This document shows positions 1 through 9,217 of a stretch of DNA of 64,000 nucleotides, one piece after another. The DNA comes from an uncultured Psychroserpens sp. (GTDB lineage: Bacteria > Bacteroidota > Bacteroidia > Flavobacteriales > Flavobacteriaceae). A program made the translations under genes and the position numbers. The notes under the pieces were generated by a model that did no database searches, was not told the DNA's origin, and saw only the letters and a list, made by a program, of their open reading frames with translations. The stretch covers positions 496,001 to 560,000 of the forward strand of contig NZ_CANMRL010000001.1 in NCBI RefSeq assembly GCF_947500255.1, in the 5' to 3' direction. Position 1 is the stretch's first letter. The number at the start of each line of letters is the position of its first letter.

Positions 1-1202
1 AAATCAGTTCTAGAACATGATATATTGTGAGTCAATATAGCATCAAATGCATTCAAATACATATCTGTAATCTTTGTCATTGGAAAAGCTGTAGCCGCTT
101 TATAATTTGCTTGTCCGAGAGCCTTTCTGTAATCACTATTAGTAACAATAGACTCTATAGCTACTACTAGACTTTCTAAAGCATTAGGGTCAAAAAATTC
201 ACCTTGATACCCTTCATCCTTAACCAACAAAGCCAAATCTCCTAAATCTGGCATAACTACAGCTTTTCCGTAGCTTCCAGCCTGATGCAATACACCAGAA
301 CTTCCAGTTGTTGATGTATAAGGGAATACAACTACTGCACTCTCTTTGAATAATTGAGGGACTTCATCTTCTTCTACATAGCCTGTAAACCTAACTTGTG
401 GCACATGCTTATAGGTGTCTTGTACTTTTGCTAAATATCCTGGTACATTTGGGTTATCTGTTCCAGCAATTACAATTTCAATATCCAATCCTGTTGAAGC
501 TCTAACTCGTTCTACAGCTTCTATCATTGATTCCACTTTTTTATAAGTGCCAAACTTACCAAAAGTCATCACTTGTAGAGGACCAGTAGGGATTGAATAG
601 TTTGGTTCTTCTTCACTAATTTCAAAAGTACCATGTGGAATTAATATGACATTTTCGGCTTTATATTTCTTTTCTAATATATTCACATATTTTTGCATGG
701 TTACAGCAACAGTATCTGCTTGCAATATTAATCTGGTTAAAGTTGTACCTATAAAACCATAAAGCTTTTGCATAAGTTTATTTGATGTAAATCCTGCAGA
801 TCCTAGATCTACTTCCTCTAGAATATTATGCAGTAATACGATGTTAGGAATACGTTTCAATTTACAGACCATCGGTAATAGTAACCCTAAAGCTGCTGCA
901 ATTTTCTTGTCTCCAAATTTCATAAATTGAAGATTGAATAGTACCACATCTGGTTTTGTAGCATTTATAGCTTTAGTCACTGTTAAGATATTAGAGTAGC
1001 TATTAAATGCCCAACAATCTTTAACTGTTATTTTACAGCCATTCTCGGCAAAAGTGATGTCTTTACTTCCTTCTGTTTTATCTGTAAGTAGTATAAGTTC
1101 TTTAATAGATTCTTTTTGTCTGAACTGTTTAACTAAGTGGTATGCATATTCATTTAAAGTTACTTTACTTGGCGGATATGCTGTTACAATTGCTAGTTTC
1201 AT
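1..1202 (-). CDS. GT4-family glycosyltransferase, C-terminus cut by window edge
   Basis: At least 400 codons, starting with MKLAIVTAYPPSK and still open at base 1. The opening strand with an immediate YPP turn is typical of the GT-B fold. The later part has the donor-site layout of family GT4: an IPHG segment, a TFGKFGTYKKVE segment, a VRFTGYVEEDEVP strand and a segment with SSTTGSSGVLHQAGSYGKAVV. It probably adds a sugar to a lipid-linked or surface polysaccharide on the cytoplasmic face. It is last in a minus-strand series STAS - flippase - GT4, but a 123-bp gap with its own direct-repeat site (1277-1310) precedes it, so it may have a private promoter. The sugar and acceptor cannot be told. 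Confidence 0.85.
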   Translation of the reverse strand, partial: MKLAIVTAYPPSKVTLNEYAYHLVKQFRQKESIKELILLTDKTEGSKDITFAENGCKITVKDCWAFNSYSNILTVTKAINATKPDVVLFNLQFMKFGDKKIAAALGLLLPMVCKLKRIPNIVLLHNILEEVDLGSAGFTSNKLMQKLYGFIGTTLTRLILQADTVAVTMQKYVNILEKKYKAENVILIPHGTFEISEEEPNYSIPTGPLQVMTFGKFGTYKKVESMIEAVERVRASTGLDIEIVIAGTDNPNVPGYLAKVQDTYKHVPQVRFTGYVEEDEVPQLFKESAVVVFPYTSTTGSSGVLHQAGSYGKAVVMPDLGDLALLVKDEGYQGEFFDPNALESLVVAIESIVTNSDYRKALGQANYKAATAFPMTKITDMYLNAFDAILTHNISCSRTD

Positions 1203-1276
1203 ATGCTAAATCTTTAATGTTCTTTGTATAAATTATAGTACAAATTTGCATTATAAAACTCAGTAAATTTGACAAC

Positions 1277-1310
1277 TGTAGATAGGATACCTTTATGTGT
1301 AGATGAATGG
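1277..1310 (-). promoter_or_regulatory. Direct-repeat regulator site 1 (upstream of GT4)
   Basis: The plus strand shows TGTAGATGAATGG at 1298-1310 and a degenerate copy, TGTAGAT, starting at 1277. The two are 21 bp apart. The proximal edge is 75 bp before the glycosyltransferase start. The same element recurs at five other places in the first 15 kb. No clean -7 box at the 49-bp distance is visible here; the nearest candidate is CAAATTTG at 1241-1248. Confidence 0.55.
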
Positions 1311-1325
1311 AAAAAAGCCTTCGAT

Positions 1326-2582
1326 TTAACTTTTTGACGCTTTCAATTTTGAGTTTGATAAAAAGTATAGAATCTGAATAACAAGTAAACATACCATCGC
1401 TAAGATTTGCATATGTACAACTTGTTCAAGGCTGTCATGAAAGAAGATGACCAAAGCCATTTGGAGCATTCCAAAAAGTCCAGAAAAAACCACTGGAATA
1501 TACATATCTAACGACAGATAGTAATACGCAAAGATATTAGAGATGGCAAATAAACCTGTTGCCAGTGCATATTTCCATAGTAAAGGAGCCATGGCTAAAT
1601 AACTATCTCCAAATAACAGATTAATCGCTGTTTCAGGATATAAAGCACAAATAGTAACTATTACTAGTGCAATCATCGCTATGTATCCAACGTATTTAAA
1701 TAAAATTGGTGCAGTAGCCTTTCCTTCTTTTTTAAGTTGAACTACTGTTGGAAGTAATAGCATAACAAACATCCATGCTAAAAAATACACGATACGACCA
1801 ATAAGCGCTAAAGAGGCATATAGTCCTGCTTCATAGGATTCAAAATAGTGTTTAACCAATAAAATGTCACTATTATTTATAATGATTTGAGTGAGTTCAT
1901 AAAAAGCGGTAATCACAAAAAAACGAGTCACTTGTTTTGATGTAGTAGTTTCAATATCAAATGAGGTTTTAAATCGGAAATATCTAAACCTGAATGGTAT
2001 TAAACCAAAACCAAATGAGATCAATATTCCAATAGCGATTACAACAGAAGATTCTATTTGAAATACATATAGCAATCCGAACGTAATAACCAATCGACTT
2101 AACATTTCAGCTTGATACGTAATCGATAAGGGTTTAAATGCTTTTTGACCTTGATATACACCTCGATTAACACTCATTAAAAAGTATATGGGTATCCCAA
2201 GTCCAAAGAGTATAAACATACTTGAAGACGATGTATTGAACACCTGTTGCAACTCATTTGAATATACAATGACTAAAGCGCTTAAAACCACACCAGCACC
2301 AGCAGCTCGTTTGTAGGTTTTAGAGACGAAAGCTGTAAAAGTAAGGTCTTCAAAAACAACCGAGAACTTAGCAGTAACTAATTGAAAGGTCATCGCCACA
2401 AATGACAATACCAATAAAAATGTAATCAAGACTGCCGCATCTGCAAATTGTTCTGGACCTAACATACGACCTAAAATAAGGTTGTATAGATAGTTACCTC
2501 CATTAACTGCTAAAACACTTAGCATAAATAACTGTTCTGGAGACAGTCTTTTGGATTTTAAGACAGATAAATATTGCATCAT
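1326..2582 (-). CDS. Wzx/MATE-like polysaccharide flippase
   Basis: 418 residues with about a dozen hydrophobic segments and few charges, the profile of the polysaccharide-exporter branch of the MVF/MOP superfamily. The first helix region carries GGNYLYNLILGRMLGPEQFADAA, the usual opening of O-antigen and lipid-oligosaccharide flippases (small-residue and Gly-rich, followed by a LG..EF/QFA turn). It should move lipid-linked glycan repeat units across the inner membrane. A TTG three bases upstream is in frame; the ATG at 2582 was preferred. It follows the STAS gene by about 20 bp, so they are cotranscribed. The neighbouring glycosyltransferase and TPR-barrel gene fit a polysaccharide export locus. 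Confidence 0.8.
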   Translation of the reverse strand: MMQYLSVLKSKRLSPEQLFMLSVLAVNGGNYLYNLILGRMLGPEQFADAAVLITFLLVLSFVAMTFQLVTAKFSVVFEDLTFTAFVSKTYKRAAGAGVVLSALVIVYSNELQQVFNTSSSSMFILFGLGIPIYFLMSVNRGVYQGQKAFKPLSITYQAEMLSRLVITFGLLYVFQIESSVVIAIGILISFGFGLIPFRFRYFRFKTSFDIETTTSKQVTRFFVITAFYELTQIIINNSDILLVKHYFESYEAGLYASLALIGRIVYFLAWMFVMLLLPTVVQLKKEGKATAPILFKYVGYIAMIALVIVTICALYPETAINLLFGDSYLAMAPLLWKYALATGLFAISNIFAYYYLSLDMYIPVVFSGLFGMLQMALVIFFHDSLEQVVHMQILAMVCLLVIQILYFLSNSKLKASKS

Positions 2583-2605
2583 CAAGTAGTTTTGTTGTAG
2601 TTTTA

Positions 2606-2884
2606 TTAAGCTGCAAATGAACTCTTATAATCATCATAAATGTCTTTACATCCATATCCAATAACAGAAAACATGTTATTAGATTGTAAGGCTATTGCAA
2701 TTAACGTTTTTAATGCTTCAACACCACATGCATCAATGCATTTTACTTTCTCAATATTTACAGTCACATCTTTTGCTGTATTAATGATATGTTCAAAATG
2801 AATAATGAACGATCTAGCTGTTGTTGCGGTTAAACTTCCGTGTAATTGAAATGCTCCGTTTTCTTCTAAAATTCGTAGTGCCAT
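2606..2884 (-). CDS. STAS-domain protein (anti-anti-sigma type)
   Basis: 92 residues, a single STAS domain: LHGSLTATTARSFI strand-turn-helix, then VTVNIEKVKCIDACGVEALKTLI, matching the conserved loop in which a phosphorylatable Ser/Thr normally follows Asp. Here that place is Asp-Ala-Cys-Gly, so no obvious phosphoacceptor is present at the usual position. That points to a scaffold or binding role rather than classical SpoIIAA-style switching. First gene of the polysaccharide series, with direct-repeat site 2 lying 76-108 bp upstream of its start. Partner unknown; no anti-sigma kinase gene is in the window. Confidence 0.7.
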   Translation of the reverse strand: MALRILEENGAFQLHGSLTATTARSFIIHFEHIINTAKDVTVNIEKVKCIDACGVEALKTLIAIALQSNNMFSVIGYGCKDIYDDYKSSFAA

Positions 2885-2959
2885 AATTGTAATTTTTAAA
2901 TGATTATGTGTTTAAATCTGACGCTAATATCTAAACAAACTCCACGTATACCCTTTTGA

Positions 2960-2992
2960 TTTCGACGGATGGCAGTTTGCTGTAGATGAATG
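2960..2992 (-). promoter_or_regulatory. Direct-repeat regulator site 2 (STAS / TPR-barrel divergent region)
   Basis: TGTAGATGAATG at 2981-2992 and a related TTTCGACGGATGG at 2960-2972, 21 bp apart. Located between the STAS gene (minus, start 2884) and the TPR-barrel gene (plus, start 3038), it could act on either or both. The distance to the STAS start (76 bp) matches the other sites. Confidence 0.55.
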
Positions 2993-3037
2993 AAGTGGTC
3001 TTCGTCCGTAACTTGCAAATAAGCAAATCAAACCGTT

Positions 3038-5101
3038 ATGAAGACTTTAAAATCATTAATATATCCCTTCTTTTTATTACTTGTAATATCTAGTCATGCA
3101 CAAGATATGCAAGACGGATTTACTTATTTAGAAACTGGTCAATATACTAAAGCCGAACTATTTTTTAATACGATATTAAACGACTATCCAAATAATAAAA
3201 CTGCGCGCTTATGTTATGGTAGAGCTGTTGGTCTTAATGGTAAAACGTCAAAGGCAAATACTATCTTTAGCCAATTACTAAAAGATTATCCAGCCGATTT
3301 TGAAGTGAAACTAAATTACGGCGAATCTTTATTATGGAACCAACAATTTCATAAAGCGAAAGCTTACTATAGTAATTTAGTAAAAGAAGCTCCTAAAAGT
3401 TTTCCTACTTTGTTAGGCTATGCTAATACTTTATCAAACCTAAAGGAATACCAACAAGCATTGATCTATATTGACAAGGCTTTAGCGGTATCACCAGGAA
3501 ACCCAAATGCACTTAATTCAAAAAAGTATATCTATCTAGGGTTTGCTTATAAGAAACAGCAAGAACAAGACTATACTGAAGCAGAATTCTTATTAATTAA
3601 AAATTTAGAGTTACTAGGTGACGACAAAGAAACCTTATTGAATCTTGCTAACTTATACCTTATTAAAAATGAGTTAGAGTCTGCCAAAGGCGTCTATAAT
3701 AGATTAGCTAAAAACCCAAATAACAAAATAGAAGCCTTAAACGGTTTGTCTTTAGTAGCACATCTTAATAGTAAAGACAAGAAAGCTTTGCAATTAAGTC
3801 ATAATGCGCAATCACTCATAGAGACCAATTCTGCTCAAACATTAAAACAACAAACGACAGAACGTTATATTCAAGCGCTAATTTGGAATAAAAAATACAA
3901 ACCTGCTCAACGTTTAATTGATACTTTAATGACTGAGTTTGCAAATGCAAATTGGGTATTGGCATTGCGCGCCACATTGAACATTTACAAGAGTAACTTT
4001 AAAAAAAGTCTTGAAGATTATAATAGGATCTTAGCAAACGACAGTACATCCTTTGACGGCAATCTCGGAAAAGCAAATGCCTTGAAAGCCTTGGGACGTT
4101 ATGATGATGCCTATGCCTCAGCAGAAAATACACTAAAGTTTTATGACAATCAAAAAGATGCTGTGAACTTTATAAATGAGCTAAACGCTAATTTTTCTCC
4201 TGCACTTAATTCTAGAGCTGCTTATTCATTTGACAATGGTGAGAATCAAGCATTTGCTTTTCAAACTAGTGTGTCATATCCTCTATCTACTAGATTAAAA
4301 TTGCTCGGACAGTATAACTATAGAACGACCAATAATACCATCACAAAGAATAACGCCTACTCAAATGCAGCAGCTTTTGGTTTATCATATCAATTGTTAG
4401 ACAATCTAATATTTAAAGGAACTATAGGACTTACCTCTGCTAAAACCGAAACAAATGATTACAATCAATTGATTACTGATGTATCAGTACACATCAAACC
4501 TTTTAAACTTCAAAATTTAGATTTAGGTTACAAACGAGGTGTCCAAAGTTTTAATGCAGATTTGTTAGATCGAGAGATTGTGCAAAACAATTATTATGTC
4601 AATTATAATCTTAGTAGCAACTTTAATTTAGGTTGGTTTACGCAATATATCTATACCTCCCAAAATGATGGAAATGCAAGGAATTTACTTTTCACGTCAT
4701 TGTACTATAACATATTGGCTAAACCTTCTTTAAAAGTAGGATTCAACTATCAATATATTACGTTCAAAGAACAGGTGCCAAACATCTATTTTAGTCCCGA
4801 ATCATTTCAAGCCGCTGAAGTATTTCTAAATTTGGTTAAAGATGAGAACATAGCTAAATCAAAACAATGGTTTTACGAACTCACAGCCGCAACAGGACTA
4901 CAATATATAGACAATGGTGAACGCCAAAGCACGTATAGATTCCAAGGGAAGCTAGGTTATAAATTCTCAGAACGCACGATGTTAAACCTATTTGGAACCC
5001 GAAGCAATATTGCATCAGCCACAGCTGCTGGCTTTACTTTTACCGAAATTGGATTGAGGTTTAAATGGGTGTTTGGTGATGGAGGGGTTTTTGGAAAATA
5101 A
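3038..5101 (+). CDS. TPR protein with C-terminal outer-membrane beta-barrel (YaiO-like)
   Basis: 687 residues. A signal peptide (MKTLKSLIYPFFLLLVISSHAQ) is followed by tandem tetratricopeptide repeats to about residue 375 (repeated G.Y..A...F...L..YP and A...Y.KAL..YP..). About 300 residues of alternating aromatic/polar strands end in TEIGLRFKWVFGDGGVFGK, typical of an outer-membrane barrel. This periplasmic-TPR plus barrel layout is that of exopolysaccharide secretion porins (PgaA, BcsC, PelB) and of YaiO-type proteins. Divergent from the STAS-flippase-GT genes across a shared 153-bp regulatory region with direct-repeat site 2. Inferred role: export of the polysaccharide across the outer membrane. 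Confidence 0.75.
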   Translation: MKTLKSLIYPFFLLLVISSHAQDMQDGFTYLETGQYTKAELFFNTILNDYPNNKTARLCYGRAVGLNGKTSKANTIFSQLLKDYPADFEVKLNYGESLLWNQQFHKAKAYYSNLVKEAPKSFPTLLGYANTLSNLKEYQQALIYIDKALAVSPGNPNALNSKKYIYLGFAYKKQQEQDYTEAEFLLIKNLELLGDDKETLLNLANLYLIKNELESAKGVYNRLAKNPNNKIEALNGLSLVAHLNSKDKKALQLSHNAQSLIETNSAQTLKQQTTERYIQALIWNKKYKPAQRLIDTLMTEFANANWVLALRATLNIYKSNFKKSLEDYNRILANDSTSFDGNLGKANALKALGRYDDAYASAENTLKFYDNQKDAVNFINELNANFSPALNSRAAYSFDNGENQAFAFQTSVSYPLSTRLKLLGQYNYRTTNNTITKNNAYSNAAAFGLSYQLLDNLIFKGTIGLTSAKTETNDYNQLITDVSVHIKPFKLQNLDLGYKRGVQSFNADLLDREIVQNNYYVNYNLSSNFNLGWFTQYIYTSQNDGNARNLLFTSLYYNILAKPSLKVGFNYQYITFKEQVPNIYFSPESFQAAEVFLNLVKDENIAKSKQWFYELTAATGLQYIDNGERQSTYRFQGKLGYKFSERTMLNLFGTRSNIASATAAGFTFTEIGLRFKWVFGDGGVFGK

Positions 5102-5491
5102 CTATCTGTTTAAAACATTTGTTAACTTATCTAAAATAGGAATATCTGCCGGAGATAATTTTATGTTCTTTATTTCATTTAATTCTAACCATTCATATTT
5201 ATCATGAGCATTCAGTAAATAGTCTGCTTTTATAAATTTACATTCATAAGCGATTAATTCAATTACAAAATTTTCATATTTATGGATAACAGTTGTAAAG
5301 TGATTTTTTATTTCCACAGACATTGACAACTCCTCTTCGAGTTCTCTTTTTAAAGCATCTTCGGGAAATTCATTAAACTCTAATTTCCCTCCAGGAAATT
5401 CCCAATACCCCCCTAGATGCTTATTTGGGTTTCTTCTACAAAGAAATAATTTGTCATCTCTATAAATAATACCACATGCAACCTTTATCAT
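5102..5491 (-). CDS. Nudix hydrolase (MutT-like)
   Basis: 129 residues. The Nudix box spans residues 35-57: Gly35, Glu41, Arg49-Glu50 and Glu53-Glu54 are in register with GX5EX7REUXEEXGU, but the last Gly is Ser56. Upstream, CGIIYRDDKLFLCRRNPNKHLGGYWEFPGGK is typical of the MutT/CTP-pyrophosphohydrolase branch that removes damaged or modified nucleoside triphosphates. Its start overlaps the end of the EVE-HNH nuclease gene by 4 bp, so the two are translationally coupled. It ends one base after the convergent TPR-barrel gene. The pairing with a modification-dependent nuclease makes a modified-nucleotide substrate plausible, but this is inference. Confidence 0.85.
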   Translation of the reverse strand: MIKVACGIIYRDDKLFLCRRNPNKHLGGYWEFPGGKLEFNEFPEDALKRELEEELSMSVEIKNHFTTVIHKYENFVIELIAYECKFIKADYLLNAHDKYEWLELNEIKNIKLSPADIPILDKLTNVLNR

Positions 5492-6399
5492 AAATCAATT
5501 AATTTTCGTCTATGCCTTTTAAGGTATTTTTTATTTCCAAGAGAGAGGCTTTTAATTCTTTCATTTCCTGTAATACCTAATTTTAAAAATTCTATATTAT
5601 CAAATGAATTAGACAAAACTATCTTTCCGTCATCATCAAATGAAATTAAATATCTATCAAAAAGTGCATCATAAACTGGAGACAATAAAATTCCATTATC
5701 AGCATCCTGTCTCTCTTTATCATTAGCTTCTCTCCAGGGAACAATATGAGAAGCTATCAAAACTTCTTTTAATGAAGCATTAGTTACCGCGCATTTATTT
5801 CCCCATCTTTTTAATATTTGTTGTCTAAATTCACCTTGAACAGTCCTTAATGTAATTAAACCTTTTCTTGTTGTTATCTTAGACAATTTATAATTAAACT
5901 TCTCTTCGTTTATATTATGTTTTATTTCTTTTTGATTTTCAATATATATGTTTCCTAATTTGAATATTGCTTTAGCACTATATGGGTCTAATGCATACAA
6001 ATAACCTTGATTTGCTTTTGCTTTTGGCGGGTTTCCCGTAAAATTAAGAGGTGAATATTTAGGAGGTAAATATTGTTTTATTTTTTCATAAACTTGATTA
6101 ATATCTAAAGGTTTATTAAATAAATGATATTTTGCATCAATCATATAACCTTCATCTTCCCATTGGACATCTACATCGAACTCATCAGGTTGAGCAAATA
6201 GAAAATATTCAGATAAAATAATACAATAACCAACCAAAAACCCTTTTCGGAAATTGAAAACAATATCATTAGGTTTAAGTTTAATCATATTGTTCCAATG
6301 GAAAAACGATTTCCCAGAACTGTTAGATGTTGGAGCCCATAAATATCCTCCTTCTTTTTCTTCTTTATAAGTTTTGCCTTGATTAACCCAATAATACAT
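5488..6399 (-). CDS. EVE-like plus HNH endonuclease (type IV restriction type)
   Basis: 303 residues in two parts. Residues 1 to about 130 (MYYWVNQGKTYKEEKEGGYLW..., NDIVFNFRKGFLVGYCII) resemble EVE/PUA-like domains that read modified bases. Residues about 180-300 form an HNH_2 nuclease: Cys203, a SHIVPW segment with His218, DADNGILLSPVYDALFDRY with Asn235 and Asp248, then ISFDDDGKI. EVE-HNH proteins are known modification-dependent (type IV) restriction enzymes that cut DNA with modified cytosine. No methyltransferase is nearby, consistent with type IV. Coupled by a 4-bp overlap to a Nudix gene. Lysine-rich and lacking a signal peptide, so cytoplasmic. Confidence 0.8.
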   Translation of the reverse strand: MYYWVNQGKTYKEEKEGGYLWAPTSNSSGKSFFHWNNMIKLKPNDIVFNFRKGFLVGYCIILSEYFLFAQPDEFDVDVQWEDEGYMIDAKYHLFNKPLDINQVYEKIKQYLPPKYSPLNFTGNPPKAKANQGYLYALDPYSAKAIFKLGNIYIENQKEIKHNINEEKFNYKLSKITTRKGLITLRTVQGEFRQQILKRWGNKCAVTNASLKEVLIASHIVPWREANDKERQDADNGILLSPVYDALFDRYLISFDDDGKIVLSNSFDNIEFLKLGITGNERIKSLSLGNKKYLKRHRRKLIDL

Positions 6400-6501
6400 T
6401 TGAAAAGTTTCTTAATAGCGGTAATGAAACTCAACTAATAGTGTTGATCTTTTTAATATTTCAATATAAATATAATCAATAAGCTTTAGAAATGGCAAAA
6501 C

Positions 6502-6530
6502 AAAAAAAGGCAAAAGCTTTCGCTTTTGCC
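6502..6530 (-). terminator. Rho-independent terminator of the T9SS protein gene
   Basis: GGCAAAAGC at 6509-6517 pairs with GCTTTTGCC at 6522-6530 around a TTTC loop. On the minus strand it is followed by a run of seven U (plus-strand A at 6502-6508). It sits 63-91 bp past the stop of the secreted protein gene. The same stem core recurs at 9317-9350 and 9500-9533. Confidence 0.85.
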
Positions 6531-6592
6531 TCAATCCAATTCAACATCGCCGCAAATCTCCATGCTTTGTTGAATCTTGAATTAGCCTAGGG

Positions 6593-9190
6593 TTATCTAA
6601 TTATTAATTTCAAGGGATTATATAGTGTGTGTTGACTCAGTATTTTGCAGAAATAGAGTCCTGCACTAAGATTATCTTTTTGTAAAGTAATGTTGTTGCT
6701 TCCAGGTGTTACTTTATGATGACTTTGATAGACTACTTTCCCAAGTTGATCGTAGATCACAAACTGAACAGTCTCTGTTTGGTTAGATGTAAACTGTATG
6801 CTTGTCTCGGCCGTCATTGGATTAGGTATAGCCTTAAGTTTAGTATTCTCTTGCATTATATCTGAGACAGATAAGGTTTCTTGAGAGAAACGTAGATCTT
6901 CTAATGTCATCTCTTTAGTGGTCGTTGTACCATCTAAACTCACCATAGTAAATACCACAGTAATCACATCATCCAAAATAGGATCAACCCCATTGATCGA
7001 TTCAAAACTAGTTATTGGTAACACATAAATATTAACTGTATTAGATAATGTGATACTGGTGTGGTATTGTTCTTCCCAATTAGAAATACCTTGTTTAACT
7101 AAAGTCACTTCTAATAGTCCTGTGCCTTTGGCTTTGAATTTTAAACTATTATAATCTGTAAGATCTACAGGCTTGAATCGTGGCGTTAAAGCTCTATAAG
7201 CAGCAACATAACTACTCGTTGTTGCTTTTAAAACAACATTACGTTCTATTGGAAAATCTGAAATATCAAAAGCATAGTCATTTGGCAAAACAGTATAGGT
7301 ATCAACTGTTGTATCTGGTTGCGAATCATCAATTCCCCAAGGGCCATCAGACATGAATAAGTCGTCTGGTGTAGTGATTCCATCTCCAATTCTGAATCCG
7401 ATATCAAATAGATGTCCAGTTTCTAATTGTAGGTTAGTGATGTAATCTTCGTTAAGGTCTATGGTAGCATTCAGGGCATCAAATTCACTTGTTTCAGTAG
7501 TTCTAAATCCTGCATCAAAAGTCACATTCTCGGTGGCATTTACATTTATAATTTGTAAATCTAAAGCGCCATTATTATAGGTTCCTTTTCTCACAAATAC
7601 GGTTGGAGGAGTCGAATTATTATAGTTTGAAATTGGTTTTTGTGCTTCTAAAAGATTCAATACTTCCAGACCTAATAGATAGAGATCATCTACAGAGTTA
7701 GTCCAAATTTGAAAATTATAGAATGTAACATCTTGTTCATATTGATCAAGATTCCAATGGCTTTCTACAGCGAAATTTTCATCGTTATTAACCACTTTAG
7801 CAGATAAGCTCAATACAAATTCATACGTACCATCTGTGTTTTTGATAATCGATTTGATAAAAGCCTGTTCGTTAATATCAATTGTATTTACCGAGATTAG
7901 CTCGGCACCAAGTAATCGATCACAGATGTATTTGGTATGCTCATAAACGCCATTTTCAGTTTTCAATGCGATAATAGAAGCCGCAGGCATATTATTTTCT
8001 AAGTAGTCTACAGCATAAATTTCTGTGGCATTGGTAATATTTAATAAATCGACAGGTGTTGATTCTATAACCTCATCTTCGTTGATCACATCAAGTGGAA
8101 TAAAATCTTCAAGTGTAAATTCTGAATTTGCATTACGCTCTAAATAGGTATTAGACTTGGTAAGGCGTCTTGCTGTTGTTCTATCAAATCTATAACCCGT
8201 TTTTGCACGATTAAAATTTCTTGCATTGATTTGTTCAGACAGTCTATTATTACTTTCTAATCCACCTTCATTACCTCCAGAAGTAGGAGGTGTGATTACG
8301 GCACATTCGCCATATCCTGAACAAGAAGGATCCTCGCAATCTATGAGTCCATCACCATCATCATCAATGCCATTATCACAAATCTCTTGAAGCACAGGAG
8401 CCGTAGGACAACGTGCGCCATCATTACTAGAGCTCGATGGACCGAAAGCAAATAGATTAGAATCCATCTCTCCATTTTCGACTAAGGTTTGAACATTTTG
8501 AATCACATAAATAGTTCCTGTTTGATTTGCCGATACATAAAAGCGACCATCGGCATCAAAATATACAGCACCATAAGTATAGCTGAGTCCTGACAAAATT
8601 GGAACCTCTCCCAAAGCTTGTACATTTCCGTTAGAAGGATCAATACGATATAATATATTGGTGTTCTTTTCAACAGTGTATAATTGTCCATCTACTGCAT
8701 TAAACGCCCAATCGTGTATGTTGATGTTTTGTGATAAGGTGGCCGTTTCATCGTGCTGTGTATAAGATCCAGAATTGGGGTCGAGATTAATTTTATAATA
8801 CGTGGTTCCACCGCCTTTAAGAAAATACATTCCAGTAGCACTTATACCACCAACGTATCTATTGCTTGTTGGTAATTCATCAATATAATAAGTTGTTGTC
8901 GTAAAGTTTTTACCAATTCGTACAATCGTTTTAGATGGCGATGTAAGTGATCCCCAAATAAAACCATCTGCTGGATTATATGCTGCAGCGTTGATATTTC
9001 CAGAGGTTACATCTGCAGCAACTTGATATGATCCACCAGATGCAAGATCTATAGCATACACATCGTTATACTGAAATAAGTAAGCATTATAATCACAATT
9101 AAATGGGATGTCTTGTGCATTTGAGTTCAAAGTCATAAATATTGTCCCAAATAAGATGAACTGTACTTTTATGTTGTAAAGTTTATTCAT
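6593..9190 (-). CDS. T9SS-secreted multidomain surface protein
   Basis: 865 residues from the ATG at 9190. An in-frame ATG at 9220 lies inside the -7 box TAGTTTTG (9218-9225) and cannot be in the transcript. The signal peptide is MNKLYNIKVQFILFGTIFMTLNSNAQ. The N-terminal third has repeated sheet-like segments (DIPFNCDYNAYLFQYNDVYAID..., AAYNPADGFIWG) of a propeller type, then EICDNGIDDDGDGLIDCED, a calcium-loop cysteine motif common in secreted proteins of this phylum. The middle is beta-rich, and the last 80 residues (KAIPNPMTAETSIQF ... GLYFCKI) form a type A T9SS sorting domain. So it is exported and anchored at or released from the cell surface. The gene has its own promoter with direct-repeat site 3. 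Substrate unknown. Confidence 0.85.
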   Translation of the reverse strand: MNKLYNIKVQFILFGTIFMTLNSNAQDIPFNCDYNAYLFQYNDVYAIDLASGGSYQVAADVTSGNINAAAYNPADGFIWGSLTSPSKTIVRIGKNFTTTTYYIDELPTSNRYVGGISATGMYFLKGGGTTYYKINLDPNSGSYTQHDETATLSQNINIHDWAFNAVDGQLYTVEKNTNILYRIDPSNGNVQALGEVPILSGLSYTYGAVYFDADGRFYVSANQTGTIYVIQNVQTLVENGEMDSNLFAFGPSSSSNDGARCPTAPVLQEICDNGIDDDGDGLIDCEDPSCSGYGECAVITPPTSGGNEGGLESNNRLSEQINARNFNRAKTGYRFDRTTARRLTKSNTYLERNANSEFTLEDFIPLDVINEDEVIESTPVDLLNITNATEIYAVDYLENNMPAASIIALKTENGVYEHTKYICDRLLGAELISVNTIDINEQAFIKSIIKNTDGTYEFVLSLSAKVVNNDENFAVESHWNLDQYEQDVTFYNFQIWTNSVDDLYLLGLEVLNLLEAQKPISNYNNSTPPTVFVRKGTYNNGALDLQIINVNATENVTFDAGFRTTETSEFDALNATIDLNEDYITNLQLETGHLFDIGFRIGDGITTPDDLFMSDGPWGIDDSQPDTTVDTYTVLPNDYAFDISDFPIERNVVLKATTSSYVAAYRALTPRFKPVDLTDYNSLKFKAKGTGLLEVTLVKQGISNWEEQYHTSITLSNTVNIYVLPITSFESINGVDPILDDVITVVFTMVSLDGTTTTKEMTLEDLRFSQETLSVSDIMQENTKLKAIPNPMTAETSIQFTSNQTETVQFVIYDQLGKVVYQSHHKVTPGSNNITLQKDNLSAGLYFCKILSQHTLYNPLKLIIR

Positions 9191-9217
9191 TGTCTTTATT
9201 ATTAAAAGATTATGAGA

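Noticed and set aside
1165-1392. A 75-codon minus-strand frame between flippase and GT4
   Set aside because: It overlaps the ends of both genes and would read through the direct-repeat site; composition is that of non-coding DNA.
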